Positions 7,971 to 17,533 are shown, numbered from the stretch's first letter. The stretch is 64,000 bases of DNA from Clostridioides difficile (GCF_900243075.1 NZ_OEZH01000133.1:178494-242493), one strand, 5' to 3'. A program made the numbers and translations. The notes: generated by a model not told the origin, from the sequence alone.

Positions 7971-9245
7971 TTATTGTGCTAATAATCCATTTGCATATTT
8001 TGCAGATTCATCTAATGCTTGTTTTGGAGTTATATCTCCAGCTATCATCATTTGAAGTTGTTTCCATAAATATTCATATATCTCTACTCCATGAGGTCCA
8101 ACTGTCAATGGTCTATACATATCTTTATCTCTTGTCACCATTTCTTCAAATCTTGGGTCTCCTTGGTATTTTTCACCTTTAGCAACTGGAGCTCTAGGTA
8201 CTTCTTTATGGAAAGCTTCCATTGATTCTTTGCTTAACATATATTCAAGAAGTTTAAATCCAAGTTCTTTGTTTTTACATGCTGACATTAATGTTAAATC
8301 ATCTACTGAAGCAAAACTACCAACTGTCTTATCTTCTAATGATGTTACATATCCCCAGTTTAAATCTGGGAATGATTTATCAAAGGTACTTGTAGCAGCA
8401 GAAGACAGCATTATAGTAAATGCAGCTTTTCCTGGCCCAAATACACTTTCAATCATTTCATTACTATCTTTTGATAAAGCATCTTCTGGAATATATTTTT
8501 TCATATCATTTATAAAGTTTGCAGCTTTTAAACCTTCTTCATTATTAAACTTAACTGATTTTAAATCATCATTATATATATCTCCACCAGCTTGCCATAA
8601 ATACGGATACCAGTTCCAGTTTAAGCTTCCAAATACTTTAGAACCCCAACCTTGTGCAAGACCCCATTGGTCGATTTTTCCATCTCCATCAGTATCTTTT
8701 GTTGCTTTTTCACATATTCTTTTAAAATCATCCCATGTTTTTGGAGGTTTCTCTCCTAATTTTTCTAGTATATCTTTATTGTAGTACAATACACCTGGAT
8801 TAGCAGCTTCTATAGGTAAACCATAAATACCACCCATCATTTTTGCATCATCTAAGTATAGATAATTATCTGAAGTTCCTGATTTCTCTAGATAAGGTGT
8901 CAAATCTTCTACTGCACCCATTTCTATAAATTGAGGGAACATCTCTGCATACATGTACCCTATATCTGGACCTTCACCTGCACTTATTGCAGTTGCATAT
9001 TTTTCTGCGTAGTTATCCCATGGTACTATTTGGAATTCAATTTCACAGTTGTTTTCCTTTTCAAATTTTTCAAATATCGGCTTCCATGCGTCTGCATCAT
9101 GGTCTGTTAATGGTGCAGACCACACAACTAATTTTTCTTTACTATCTTTACCTTTAGAATCTTCTTTTTTTGAACATCCTGCAAGAATTGATACTGATAG
9201 AATACCTATCATAACTAAAGAAAGAACTTTTTTTAGTTTAATCAT
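7971..9245 (-). CDS. ABC transporter sugar-type solute-binding lipoprotein, orphan
   Basis: A 424-residue protein. The signal peptide ends in lipobox 'ILAGC' with C24 as the lipidated cysteine, followed by a Lys/Ser-rich linker. The body shows MalE/UgpB-type (family 1) binding-protein features: 'AGEGPDIGYMY', 'GLPIEAANPGVLYYNKDIL', 'PPKTWDDFKRICEKA'. Residues 184-195 'DTDGDGKIDQWG' resemble a calcium-binding loop seen in some clostridial binding proteins. It should sit on the outer face of the membrane and deliver a sugar or oligosaccharide. No permease or ATPase gene is adjacent: the neighbours are spoIIGA and ftsZ, with a terminator downstream. The ribosome site is AAAGGGGA. The ligand is unknown. 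Confidence 0.9.
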   Translation of the reverse strand: MIKLKKVLSLVMIGILSVSILAGCSKKEDSKGKDSKEKLVVWSAPLTDHDADAWKPIFEKFEKENNCEIEFQIVPWDNYAEKYATAISAGEGPDIGYMYAEMFPQFIEMGAVEDLTPYLEKSGTSDNYLYLDDAKMMGGIYGLPIEAANPGVLYYNKDILEKLGEKPPKTWDDFKRICEKATKDTDGDGKIDQWGLAQGWGSKVFGSLNWNWYPYLWQAGGDIYNDDLKSVKFNNEEGLKAANFINDMKKYIPEDALSKDSNEMIESVFGPGKAAFTIMLSSAATSTFDKSFPDLNWGYVTSLEDKTVGSFASVDDLTLMSACKNKELGFKLLEYMLSKESMEAFHKEVPRAPVAKGEKYQGDPRFEEMVTRDKDMYRPLTVGPHGVEIYEYLWKQLQMMIAGDITPKQALDESAKYANGLLAQ

Positions 9246-9479
9246 GCTTAATCCCCTTTCAGACTTTAATTTGTCTTTTTCCTCAAATGTTTACAATTTA
9301 ATTCAGGTTTAATATTAGCAAATAAAACTACCGTTGTCTAATAACAAAAAACTATAATAGCTCCTATAACTATATTTTTTTTCTATCTATATTAAATTTT
9401 ATTTATATACTAAAAAATTTATTTATTATATATCATCAATATTTAAAGTATATTTTAAAATCTAACTATTTAAATTGGA

Positions 9480-9509
9480 CAAAATAAAAAGAAGTCTATT
9501 GACTTCTTT
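9480..9509 (-). terminator. Terminator after ftsZ
   Basis: On the minus strand AAAGAAGTC-AATA-GACTTCTTT is followed by TTATTTT, starting 14 bp after the ftsZ stop. It ends the divIB-to-ftsZ transcript. The remaining 9246-9479 is AT-rich, contains no gene, and should carry the promoter of the solute-binding gene. Confidence 0.8.
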
Positions 9510-9522
9510 ATAAGCTTACATA

Positions 9523-10683
9523 TTATCTTCTTCTTCTTAGGAATGTAGGTATCTCCATGCTCTCATCATCATCTTCTTCAATTATACTTGCCTTTTTAGG
9601 AGGCTCTATTTTTTCCTCAACAATTGCTTCTTCTTCAATTTCTTTTACAGCTTGCTTTACTGTTGTATTTAATGAAGAACGTATGCTTGATTTAGGCTTA
9701 GTATCTAAATCTAAAGAACCATTTTGTAATCCTTCAAATCCTGTTGCGATTACTGTAATCATTATTTCATCACCTAAATCTTCTTTTATAGAAGCTCCAA
9801 ATATAACATTTGCCTCTGGGTCACAAGATTCCATAACTAAAGTAGATGCCTCATTAACTTCAAATAATCCTAAGTTAGGACCACCTGTAACATTAAGAAG
9901 AACTCCTTTAGCACCTTGTATTGATGTTTCTAGAAGCGGAGATTGAATAGCTTGTCTAGCAGCATCTATTGCTCTAGTTTCACCACTAGCACTACCTATA
10001 CCCATATGAGCAAGACCCTTGTCTTTCATTATAGTAGTAACATCTGCGAAGTCCAAGTTTATTAACCCTTCAACTGCTATAAGGTCAGAAATTGATTGTA
10101 TACCTTGTTTTAATACATCATCTGCAACTGCAAAAGCATCTAACATTGAAGTATTTTTTTGTACTATTTGTAAAAGTCTATCATTTGGTATTGTTATAAG
10201 AGTATCTACTTTTGATTTAAGTTCTGCTATTCCACCTTCAGCATTCTTCATTCTTATTTTACCTTCAAATGCAAAAGGTTTTGTAACTACACCTACTGTA
10301 AGTATACCCATTTCTTTTGCCAAGCCTGCAACTACTGGAGCAGCTCCTGTACCAGTACCACCGCCCATTCCAGCTGTAACAAAAACCATATCAGCTCCTT
10401 GAAGTAACTTTACTATTTCATCTTTACTCTCCTCAGCAGCTCTTTTTCCTACCTCTGGATTTGCTCCTGCTCCAAGTCCTCTAGTTAATTTTTCTCCTAT
10501 TTGAACTTTATATTCAGCTTTTGATGTATATAAAGCTTGTTTATCTGTATTTACTGATATAAATTCAACGCCTTTTAGTTGAGCTTCTACCATTCTATTG
10601 ACAGCATTGTTTCCACCGCCACCTACACCTATTACTTTAATTTGTGCACATTCTTCTAATTCTACGTCAAAGTTTAGCATCAT
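9523..10683 (-). CDS. ftsZ: Cell division GTPase FtsZ
   Basis: A 386-residue tubulin homologue. '[17 protein letters not shown]' begins the nucleotide domain, 'GGGTGTG' at residues 107-113 is the tubulin signature, and '[11 protein letters not shown]' carries the T7 catalytic loop. A Lys/Glu-rich linker precedes the C-terminal peptide '[11 protein letters not shown]', used to bind membrane anchors. FtsZ forms the division ring. AAGGGGG lies just upstream of two adjacent ATGs (10683 and 10680); the first is taken, and a further in-frame ATG upstream has no site. No ftsA gene precedes it here; the upstream gene is the small basic protein gene. Confidence 0.97.
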   Translation of the reverse strand: MMLNFDVELEECAQIKVIGVGGGGNNAVNRMVEAQLKGVEFISVNTDKQALYTSKAEYKVQIGEKLTRGLGAGANPEVGKRAAEESKDEIVKLLQGADMVFVTAGMGGGTGTGAAPVVAGLAKEMGILTVGVVTKPFAFEGKIRMKNAEGGIAELKSKVDTLITIPNDRLLQIVQKNTSMLDAFAVADDVLKQGIQSISDLIAVEGLINLDFADVTTIMKDKGLAHMGIGSASGETRAIDAARQAIQSPLLETSIQGAKGVLLNVTGGPNLGLFEVNEASTLVMESCDPEANVIFGASIKEDLGDEIMITVIATGFEGLQNGSLDLDTKPKSSIRSSLNTTVKQAVKEIEEEAIVEEKIEPPKKASIIEEDDDESMEIPTFLRRRR

Positions 10684-10724
10684 AAACCCCCTTCTCTCAT
10701 GATTCAAAGTTATCGTATGTATTA

Positions 10725-10755
10725 ATTATATCATTTTCTTCTTTTATTTTGTTAA
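10725..10755 (-). promoter_or_regulatory. Candidate ftsZ promoter
   Basis: On the minus strand TATAAT (10730-10725) is preceded by TTAACA (10755-10750) with a 19-bp spacer, about 42 bp upstream of the ftsZ start. A separate TTGACA lies at 10821-10816 without a good -10. This is a plausible internal promoter between sbp and ftsZ; the long spacer keeps confidence low. Confidence 0.35.
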
Positions 10756-10869
10756 CCTTTAAGTAACATATTCCACAAAAACGTAAATTTTCCTTTTTAA
10801 ATTTCTTACTTATATTGTCAAATATTACTCTTTAAGTATAAAATAATTTATGTATATATTAAATGCTCT

Positions 10870-11223
10870 TTAATTTTTACGTTTTTTATTCATAATATTA
10901 CTAATAATATAGCGTCTAATTATGGATAAATTATTAAACAATCTCATACCAAAAACTAATACAGCAACATAGTAAATAGAAACTCCTAATTTTTCCCCTA
11001 TATAAGTCAATAATATAGCCAATATAGCATTACCTATGAAACCAGTAACAAAAATTACATTATCATAGTTATCTTCAAAACTGGACCTTATCGCTCCAAA
11101 GATAGAATCCATTATTGCAAGAATAGCTACTGACATATATATAGAATAATCCATAGAATATGTAAATGGAATATAGTAACCTACTACTACACCAAATGCT
11201 AATCCTCCTAAAGCCCATAACAT
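10870..11223 (-). CDS. sbp: Small basic protein (Sbp, DUF1290)
   Basis: A 117-residue membrane protein with three or four hydrophobic segments, starting 'LWALGGLAFGVVVGYYIPF' and ending in a basic tail 'NIMNKKRKN'. This is the Sbp/DUF1290 family, encoded just upstream of ftsZ/ftsA in many Firmicutes next to DUF881 genes. The role is unknown; its position suggests a link to division. The ribosome site is AGAGGTGAAG before the ATG at 11223. Confidence 0.85.
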   Translation of the reverse strand: MLWALGGLAFGVVVGYYIPFTYSMDYSIYMSVAILAIMDSIFGAIRSSFEDNYDNVIFVTGFIGNAILAILLTYIGEKLGVSIYYVAVLVFGMRLFNNLSIIRRYIISNIMNKKRKN

Positions 11224-11321
11224 AAATCTTCACCTCTTTATTTTACTTTGAAACACAACTATATTACAATCCTTTTTATTAATTTTTTTTACTTTTTCTT
11301 TATTTTTTTATATTTTTCGTT

Positions 11322-11996
11322 TTATTTTGCAAATAAATTCACTTTATTTCCATTATTTTCCTGTATTTTTATATTAATTCCATATATGTCCTTAAGAGAC
11401 TTAGCATATGATTCTGGAGAATTTATAGCAGCACTTAATAAATCTATATCTCCTATAGCTTTTATTATAAATGGTTGCCCATATGTTGTATCATTTACTG
11501 TAATAGTAGCTCCTGAACATTTTATCTTACTTGTTGCTAGTACTCTTTCTCCATTTATAGAAATTGCTTTTGCACCAGCCTTTTTTAAATCATTTAAAAC
11601 TCTCAAAATATCTATATCGTGTATAATCAAATCATTTGGATTCTGCCCATCTTTTAATTCTCTCTCACTATCCTCCATAGTAATAGTTATACCTGGCCCT
11701 GTAACAGTTGAATAACCACTTAATGCTTTAATTTCTTCAAGCTCTTTTTGCATAAGTGTTTGAACAGATTCATTTCCATTCTCTTTTGCTTCTTTATATT
11801 CATTCAAAGTTTTTTTGTTGCTTTTAAGTGTTTTTTTTAAACTTTTTATTTCTTTTTTTGTATTTTCTACCTCACTCTCAATATTTTCAGTTTGACTCAA
11901 TGTTATGTACACTCTATTTGGGTCTAGTGATTTTATATAAGTTGATATGAAAATACCTAATATGAATGCTCCCAATATAACTATTTTCTTTTTCAT
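11322..11996 (-). CDS. DUF881 family protein (second of two)
   Basis: A 224-residue protein with an N-terminal membrane anchor ('KIVILGAFILGIFISTYI'), a coiled-coil segment rich in Lys and Glu (about residues 35-80), and the DUF881 domain with 'LSGYSTVTGPGITITM', 'NDLIIHDIDILRVLNDLK' and 'KAISINGERV'. It begins 4 bp after the stop of its paralogue. DUF881 proteins are found beside divIB, sbp and ftsZ in Firmicutes; their topology resembles the bitopic division proteins. The function is not established. Confidence 0.85.
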   Translation of the reverse strand: MKKKIVILGAFILGIFISTYIKSLDPNRVYITLSQTENIESEVENTKKEIKSLKKTLKSNKKTLNEYKEAKENGNESVQTLMQKELEEIKALSGYSTVTGPGITITMEDSERELKDGQNPNDLIIHDIDILRVLNDLKKAGAKAISINGERVLATSKIKCSGATITVNDTTYGQPFIIKAIGDIDLLSAAINSPESYAKSLKDIYGINIKIQENNGNKVNLFAK

Positions 11997-12000
11997 ACTA

Positions 12001-12699
12001 TTATTTCCCCTCTACTTTGTTTATATCACTATGTCCATCTATTTCTATATTGTCTTCTTTAGTCACTTTTATCTTGGCATTATAATATGTTTCTATTTCC
12101 CAGACAATACCATATTTTATATTAAGTGCAGAAGCTAATGTATCAGAATCACCAATTGCTTTTATTATGATTGGTTCTTTTATAACAGTGTCATTCATAT
12201 AAAGCTTATCCTCTTTTAAATACATATATGTATTAGAAACTATTCTCTGGTCATTTATAGATATAGCACTTGCCTGTGCTGAATTTAATTTATTTATCAT
12301 TGACAATAATAAATCATAATTATATAGTATACTATCATTTTTATCAAAGTTTCCTAAGTCTTTTGTAGAATTTATCTCAACTTTTATACCTGTTCCTTGA
12401 ACATCTGTATATCCAGCTAATGTTTCATATTTTTCTATCTCTGACTTAAGTATATCTTGTTCTCCTTCAGTATTTTTGCCTCTATAAGTCTCTATATCTT
12501 TCTTCACACTATTAACTTCTGACTGTAAATCCTCTTTTTCTTTTTTTAAAGATTTAAGTTCTTCTGTAAGTTGCTCTCCTCTTTTAAAAGTTGTCATCCC
12601 TCTATTTTCTATATTAATAATTTTAAGTTGTAAACTAACAAGAACACCCAATACAATACTTCCTATGACTATACTTTTATTTATAAATCTTTTTTTCAA
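12001..12699 (-). CDS. DUF881 family protein (first of two)
   Basis: A 232-residue paralogue of the gene that follows it: membrane anchor at about residues 9-27, coiled coil (about 35-85), then 'LAGYTDVQGTGIKVEI', 'DSILYNYDLLLSMINKLN' and 'ASAISINDQRI'. The start is TTG at 12699 with AAGGAAGTG upstream; no ATG in frame has a site. It lies 22 bp after divIB. The tandem arrangement is conserved in Firmicute division clusters, but the role is unknown. Confidence 0.85.
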   Translation of the reverse strand: MKKRFINKSIVIGSIVLGVLVSLQLKIINIENRGMTTFKRGEQLTEELKSLKKEKEDLQSEVNSVKKDIETYRGKNTEGEQDILKSEIEKYETLAGYTDVQGTGIKVEINSTKDLGNFDKNDSILYNYDLLLSMINKLNSAQASAISINDQRIVSNTYMYLKEDKLYMNDTVIKEPIIIKAIGDSDTLASALNIKYGIVWEIETYYNAKIKVTKEDNIEIDGHSDINKVEGK

Positions 12700-12721
12700 T
12701 ATATCACTTCCTTACAATTGT

Positions 12722-13462
12722 CTATCCTTCTGGACTATACACAGCTAACTTACCATAATTAAGATTTATAGTCCCTCCATTAGTATTTTTATTTTGCAGG
12801 TCAATCAGAATTTTACTTACCCTAGATATATTATAATCTAAGTTATCATCATTAGAAAGTAAGATTTTTATATTGCTTCTTGTAAGCATATTTATATTTC
12901 CTTCTTTTCTTAAGTTTACATAATTTATTTTTCTATAAATACCTTCCTCTTTTAAACAATTTAAAGTTTTAAATACATTCTCCTTAGTTTTATAATTTTT
13001 AAATTTTATTGATTTAGTATCATCTACACTATAATCTACATCTACTATCAAGTCTTTTTTACTTTCATTAGTACCTCTAAGTTCTTCCAACAAATTGCCT
13101 TTTTTATCTATATAACAATAATTATCTTCATCTTTTAATACTGCAAATATTTCTTTTTCTTTTAAATTTATAATTATCTTATTTGGAAGTTTTCTTTTTA
13201 TCTCTACATTTTCTATATATGGATTTTTTATAAGTTCATTTTTCATATCTTTAAAATTGTATGCAAATATATTTTCATGTAGATTTATATTTAGTTCTTT
13301 CATTATATTTGATTTAGTTACCCTCTTATTTCCAATTATGTCTATTTTCTTTACATCAAATAAATCGCTTTTTACAATCATACATATACCAAAAGACAAC
13401 ATGAGTATAAAAACTAAAACTATCATGACATTATTCGTATTTAACTTCCTTCTTTTTTTCAA
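12722..13462 (-). CDS. divIB: Cell division protein DivIB/FtsQ
   Basis: A 246-residue bitopic protein: basic cytoplasmic tail 'KKRRKLN', membrane helix about residues 13-30, then a POTRA domain ('FDVKKIDIIGNKRVTKSNI', 'NPYIENVEIKRKLPNKIII') and a beta domain ending '...LNYGKLAVYSPEG'. DivIB forms a complex with FtsL and DivIC at the division or sporulation septum. The start is TTG at 13462 preceded by AAAGGGG. It is the first gene after the murG terminator and leads the divIB-DUF881-DUF881-sbp-ftsZ run. Confidence 0.88.
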   Translation of the reverse strand: MKKRRKLNTNNVMIVLVFILMLSFGICMIVKSDLFDVKKIDIIGNKRVTKSNIMKELNINLHENIFAYNFKDMKNELIKNPYIENVEIKRKLPNKIIINLKEKEIFAVLKDEDNYCYIDKKGNLLEELRGTNESKKDLIVDVDYSVDDTKSIKFKNYKTKENVFKTLNCLKEEGIYRKINYVNLRKEGNINMLTRSNIKILLSNDDNLDYNISRVSKILIDLQNKNTNGGTINLNYGKLAVYSPEG

Positions 13463-13663
13463 ATATAATCAACCCCTTTGGTTAATAAATACACCTTTAG
13501 AGCTTATTTTTCCTACAAAAAAATTATAATATTTAAAGTCAAATTTTTTCATTTTTTTACATAACACCCAAACAAAGTATTAAAAGATAGAAATAAACCA
13601 ATATTTCATCAAAATAAATATAAGATGCTACATACTCTTCATATTTTTAAATCTTGTGTACAT

Positions 13664-13722
13664 ACAAATAAACCCCTAATTTATAATATATTAGATTTTC
13701 TAAATTATTATAAATTAGGGGG
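13664..13722 (-). terminator. Long hairpin after murG
   Basis: On the minus strand CCCCTAATTTATAATA pairs with TATTATAAATTAGGGG around a 17-base loop, then TTTATTTG. It starts 12 bp after the murG stop. The T-run is weak, so read-through into divIB is likely; it may act as an attenuator. The rest of 13463-13663 shows no gene and should contain any divIB promoter. Confidence 0.65.
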
Positions 13723-13733
13723 TAAATATTTAT

Positions 13734-14960
13734 TTACCTTTTTTTTATTCCTATTACTTTAGCTTGACCTTCTATGCTTGGAGTTGTTTCTTTTTTTATT
13801 TCTTTTACTTCTTCAATAACTTTTTCTTTTTTTGTTTTTTTAGATGCTGACTTTTGCGTTGAATTGTATACTTTTATTATCTCATCATATATAAGGTCTA
13901 TGGCTTCAGGCTTACCTATAGTTTTGCTTGCATTTGCCATATCAACTAAAAGTTCTCTATCTCCTAAAAGTTTAAATACTGCTGTATTTAGGCTTTCTGG
14001 AGTTAGATTTTTTTCTAAAATCGCAATCCCTGCTCCTTGCTTTTCTATACTCTTAGCATTATACTCTTGATGGTTTTCAGCAGTATATGCTTTAGGTATT
14101 ATTATAGAGGGCTTTCCAAGAGCTGTTATCTCAGCTAATGAAATTGCTCCTGCACTACCTATAACTAAATCACTTGCTGCAAGTGCATTTGCCATATCTT
14201 CTAAGTAAGGTACAACCTTTTGGTATGGTTTAAGATTTATATCGCTAATGCTGCCCATAAATTCATCATAATAGCTTTTGCCTGTAGCAAATATAAAAGC
14301 TATATCTTCATTTACCATATTCTTTATTACAAGTCTCATTGCATCATTTATTTTTCTTGAGCCTCCACTACCACCATAGCAAAGTACCATTTTTTTTTCT
14401 TCACTTATTGCTAGATTTTTTCTTGCAATATTTCTTCTTGATAATAAAATTTCTTTTCTAACTGGGTTTCCTGTGAAAACTAACTTTTCTTCTGCTGCCT
14501 CAGGAAATCTTTTATGTGAATCTTCAAAGCTTGTAAGTACCTTTGTAACTGTTTTAGATAAAATCTTATTAGTTATACCAGGAAAAGAATTTTGCTCATG
14601 TATTATGGCTGGTATTTTCCCCATAGATGCATTAAATAAAACAGGTCCACTAACATATCCACCAGTTCCTATAACTACATCTGGCTTAAATTTCTTAACA
14701 ATCTTTCTTGATTGCTCTAAACCTTTAAAAAGTTTAAAAACTCTTTTTACATTATCGAAGTCTATTTTTCGCTTAAAGCCTTGAACTGTTACAGTCTTTA
14801 ATTCAAATCCATACTTAGGAACTATTTCTGATTCTATTCCTTTTTCCGTCCCAACAAAAATTATCTCGGCGTCTGGATGCTCATCTCTTATTTTGTTAGC
14901 AATAGCTATAGCTGGATACACATGTCCTCCAGTTCCACCGCCTGATAATAAAACTTTCAT
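13734..14960 (-). CDS. murG: UDP-GlcNAc:lipid I N-acetylglucosaminyltransferase MurG
   Basis: A 408-residue GT28 enzyme that converts lipid I to lipid II on the inner membrane face. 'MKVLLSGGGTGGHVYPA' is the N-terminal glycine-rich loop, 'IGTGGYVSGPVLFNA' and 'IIHEQNSFPGITNK' follow, and 'SDLVIGSAGAISLAE' plus 'ENHQEYNAK' form the UDP-GlcNAc site. A Lys/Glu-rich C-terminal tail of about 45 residues is longer than in most MurG proteins. ATG 14960 is taken; a TTG directly before it (14963) is 8 bases from AGGAG and could be used instead. It lies 17 bp after spoVE. Confidence 0.96.
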   Translation of the reverse strand: MKVLLSGGGTGGHVYPAIAIANKIRDEHPDAEIIFVGTEKGIESEIVPKYGFELKTVTVQGFKRKIDFDNVKRVFKLFKGLEQSRKIVKKFKPDVVIGTGGYVSGPVLFNASMGKIPAIIHEQNSFPGITNKILSKTVTKVLTSFEDSHKRFPEAAEEKLVFTGNPVRKEILLSRRNIARKNLAISEEKKMVLCYGGSGGSRKINDAMRLVIKNMVNEDIAFIFATGKSYYDEFMGSISDINLKPYQKVVPYLEDMANALAASDLVIGSAGAISLAEITALGKPSIIIPKAYTAENHQEYNAKSIEKQGAGIAILEKNLTPESLNTAVFKLLGDRELLVDMANASKTIGKPEAIDLIYDEIIKVYNSTQKSASKKTKKEKVIEEVKEIKKETTPSIEGQAKVIGIKKR

Positions 14961-14977
14961 CAAATCATCATCTCCTG

Positions 14978-16108
14978 TTAATTAATTTTGACATGCTTTG
15001 AGATGTTTAACACTATGCCTACAGCTCCCATAAAGATGGTGAGTGAGGTTCCTCCATAACTTATAAATGGTAGTGCTACACCTGTAGCTGGCATTGATGA
15101 TGTTGCAACTGCTATATTTAAAGCTGCTTGTATTCCAATTTGTGCACCTATACCTATGACAACCATACAAGCAAATACATTAGAAGTCTTCAAGGCTATT
15201 CTTACACATCTGTAGACTAAAGCTACAAATAGCATTATAACTATTATACAACCAATCAATCCTAACTCTTCTCCTATTATAGCAAATATAAAGTCATTTT
15301 GTGGCTCTGGTATATAAAAATACTTTTGTTTACTCTTTCCTAAGCCTAGACCAAACAATCCACCTGAACCTAGTGCATATAAACCTTGTATTACCTGATA
15401 CCCTTTACCAAGAGGGTCTTGAAAAGGGTCTAAAAATGATGTAACACGACTAAGTCTATAGGGTTCAGCAATTACTAATGCAGCAAATAAAGCAGCCCCA
15501 CTCCCTATCATAGCAAATACAATTTTCATATCCATTCCAGCAACAAATATCATTACAAAAGTAACCAGAATTACAGTACCTGCTGTTGACAAATTTGGCT
15601 GAAGTATTATCAACGCAAAAAATATCCCTGGAACTACGAGAAGTGGTACAACACCTTTTGTCAAAGATTTTATTTTATCATAATTTTTTTCAATTAATTT
15701 TGCAGTTAATATTATTGTGGCAAACTTTGCTATCTCTGCAGGTTGAAATGTTAAGGCTCCTATTCCTAACCATCTTTTTGCTCCGTTTGCTTCTATCCCT
15801 AAAGGGGTTAAAACTAACAATAATAATACTACTGCTATAGCTCCAATTGCTGTAGCATTTTTCTTCCAAAAACTATAATCTATTCTTGATGTAATAATCA
15901 TAACTATAAAACCAAGTATAGCATATATTACATTCTTTTTTAGAAAATAGTATGCATCATTGTGTTTAAATGAAGATTGTATAAAACTTGCACTAAACAC
16001 CATAACTATTCCTACAAATACTAAAAGCATAGTAGTATAAAATACTACTCCATCAAATTCAGTCTTCATCCTTATGTCAATTTGTTTTTTCAAATTTTCT
16101 TTAGGCAT
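14978..16108 (-). CDS. spoVE: SEDS-family glycosyltransferase SpoVE
   Basis: A 376-residue polytopic SEDS protein with about ten membrane helices. Typical blocks are 'PAEIAKFATIILTAKL', 'ILQPNLSTAGTVI', 'YQVIQGLYALGSGGLFGLG', 'PEPQNDFIFAIIGEELG' and 'PFISYGGTSL'. SEDS proteins polymerise lipid II together with a class B PBP; the partner here is SpoVD. The only SEDS gene in this cluster pairs with a PASTA-type SpoVD, and in C. difficile this pair is known to serve sporulation rather than vegetative division, so spoVE is preferred over ftsW. The ribosome site GGAGG lies 12 bases from the ATG. Confidence 0.9.
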   Translation of the reverse strand: MPKENLKKQIDIRMKTEFDGVVFYTTMLLVFVGIVMVFSASFIQSSFKHNDAYYFLKKNVIYAILGFIVMIITSRIDYSFWKKNATAIGAIAVVLLLLVLTPLGIEANGAKRWLGIGALTFQPAEIAKFATIILTAKLIEKNYDKIKSLTKGVVPLLVVPGIFFALIILQPNLSTAGTVILVTFVMIFVAGMDMKIVFAMIGSGAALFAALVIAEPYRLSRVTSFLDPFQDPLGKGYQVIQGLYALGSGGLFGLGLGKSKQKYFYIPEPQNDFIFAIIGEELGLIGCIIVIMLFVALVYRCVRIALKTSNVFACMVVIGIGAQIGIQAALNIAVATSSMPATGVALPFISYGGTSLTIFMGAVGIVLNISKHVKIN

Positions 16109-16159
16109 CCAACTAATCTACCTCCATTCTTCCATTTAAGTAAGTTTAGAGGTAAGAGA

Positions 16160-17515
16160 TTATTTTAAATTGTTTACATTATCTTTGAAGTCTTTTCCTC
16201 TTACTTCAAAACTTTCATACATATCCCAACTTGCACAAGCTGGTGAAAGAAGCACTATGTCTCCACTTTTTGAAATTTCATAAGAAGTCTTAACTGCTTC
16301 TTCCATATCTTTTACTATATGTATGTCATTAAATCCTTTATTTTTAGCACAATTTTCTATATTTGATGCAGTTTCTCCTAATAAGACCAATGATTTAACA
16401 TATGACTTTGCAGTTTCAAGAAGTTCATCAAAATTACTTCCCTTATCCATCCCTCCTGCTATAAGTATTATAGGTCTATTGTAAGACTGTACAGCTTTTA
16501 TAGTGGAATCTGGATTAGTTCCTTTTGAATCATTTACATATATTACATTTTCTAAGTTTCTTACAAACTCTTGTCTGTGTTCCACTCCTTTAAATGTCAT
16601 AAGTACATCCTTTATAACATTTAAGTCAATTTTACAGACATACGCTATTGCTATAGCTGCCATACAGTTTTCTAAATTATGACCTCCAGGCAAACTTACA
16701 TCATCTTTATTTAGAAATTTGATTTTATCATCTATATCTATTATTATGTCATTATTTTCTAAATATACTCCTCCATTTACTTTTTGAGTTCTTGAAAAGT
16801 AAATTACTTTCGCATTGCACTTGTCAGCTAGACTTTTTACTATCTCATCATCATAATTTAATACACAAAAATCATCAGCAGTTTGATTCATAAATATATT
16901 TGCTTTTGCTTCTATATATTTTTCCATAGTATGATGTCTATTTAAATGGTCTTCTGTAATATTTAATATAGCACTTACTTTAGGTCTAAATTCATCTATA
17001 CTCTCAAGTTGAAAGCTACTTAGTTCAGTTACAAGCACAGATTCTTTATTTGAAGTTTCTATAGTATCTATTACAGGATTCCCTATATTTCCAACTACAT
17101 ATGTATCTCTTTTAGCTCTTGAAAAAATTTCTCCTACCAAACTAGTCGTAGTTGTCTTTCCGTTTGTACCTGTAATCCCTATAAAGGTTGGATTATTTGA
17201 TAATTTAAAAGCTAATTCCACCTCGCCAATTATATACTTACCTGAATTTTTTAATTTCAATATGAATGGCAAGTCTAGTGGTACTCCTGGAGATACTACA
17301 ACCATATCTATGCCATCCACATCTTCTGGATGATGTCCTAATATGTATTTTATGTCATTTATAGATTTCAATTCATCAAGTATGTTTTTCAATTTATTTT
17401 CATCTTTTATATCATTTACTATTATACTTGCACCCAATTTATCTAAATGTTTAATTGTAGATATACCAGTCTTTGCAAGTCCTACTAATAAAACTCTTTT
17501 TCCTTTTAAGTCCAT
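16160..17515 (-). CDS. murD: UDP-N-acetylmuramoyl-L-alanine:D-glutamate ligase MurD
   Basis: A 451-residue Mur ligase. The N-terminal Rossmann domain starts 'KGKRVLLVGLAKTGIS', the ATP loop is 'GITGTNGKTTTTSL', 'VTELSSFQLESI' and 'LNITEDHLNRHH' line the active site, and the C-terminal domain has 'VYVNDSKGTNPDST' and 'LLSPACASWDMYESFEVRG'. It adds D-Glu to UDP-MurNAc-L-Ala in the cytoplasm. The ATG at 17515 has GGGGGA upstream. It follows mraY by 18 bp. Confidence 0.97.
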   Translation of the reverse strand: MDLKGKRVLLVGLAKTGISTIKHLDKLGASIIVNDIKDENKLKNILDELKSINDIKYILGHHPEDVDGIDMVVVSPGVPLDLPFILKLKNSGKYIIGEVELAFKLSNNPTFIGITGTNGKTTTTSLVGEIFSRAKRDTYVVGNIGNPVIDTIETSNKESVLVTELSSFQLESIDEFRPKVSAILNITEDHLNRHHTMEKYIEAKANIFMNQTADDFCVLNYDDEIVKSLADKCNAKVIYFSRTQKVNGGVYLENNDIIIDIDDKIKFLNKDDVSLPGGHNLENCMAAIAIAYVCKIDLNVIKDVLMTFKGVEHRQEFVRNLENVIYVNDSKGTNPDSTIKAVQSYNRPIILIAGGMDKGSNFDELLETAKSYVKSLVLLGETASNIENCAKNKGFNDIHIVKDMEEAVKTSYEISKSGDIVLLSPACASWDMYESFEVRGKDFKDNVNNLK

Positions 17516-17533
17516 TTTTCATTCCCCCTAGGC

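Noticed and set aside
8230..8784. A 184-codon plus-strand frame inside the solute-binding protein gene
   Set aside because: It is antisense to a strongly supported gene, has no ribosome site and no family features.
9557..10402. Two plus-strand frames inside ftsZ
   Set aside because: Antisense shadows of the ftsZ codon pattern with no translation signals.
11248..11715. A 155-codon plus-strand frame over the DUF881 gene
   Set aside because: Antisense shadow of an AT-rich coding region; the hydrophobic N-terminus comes from a T-rich intergenic tract.
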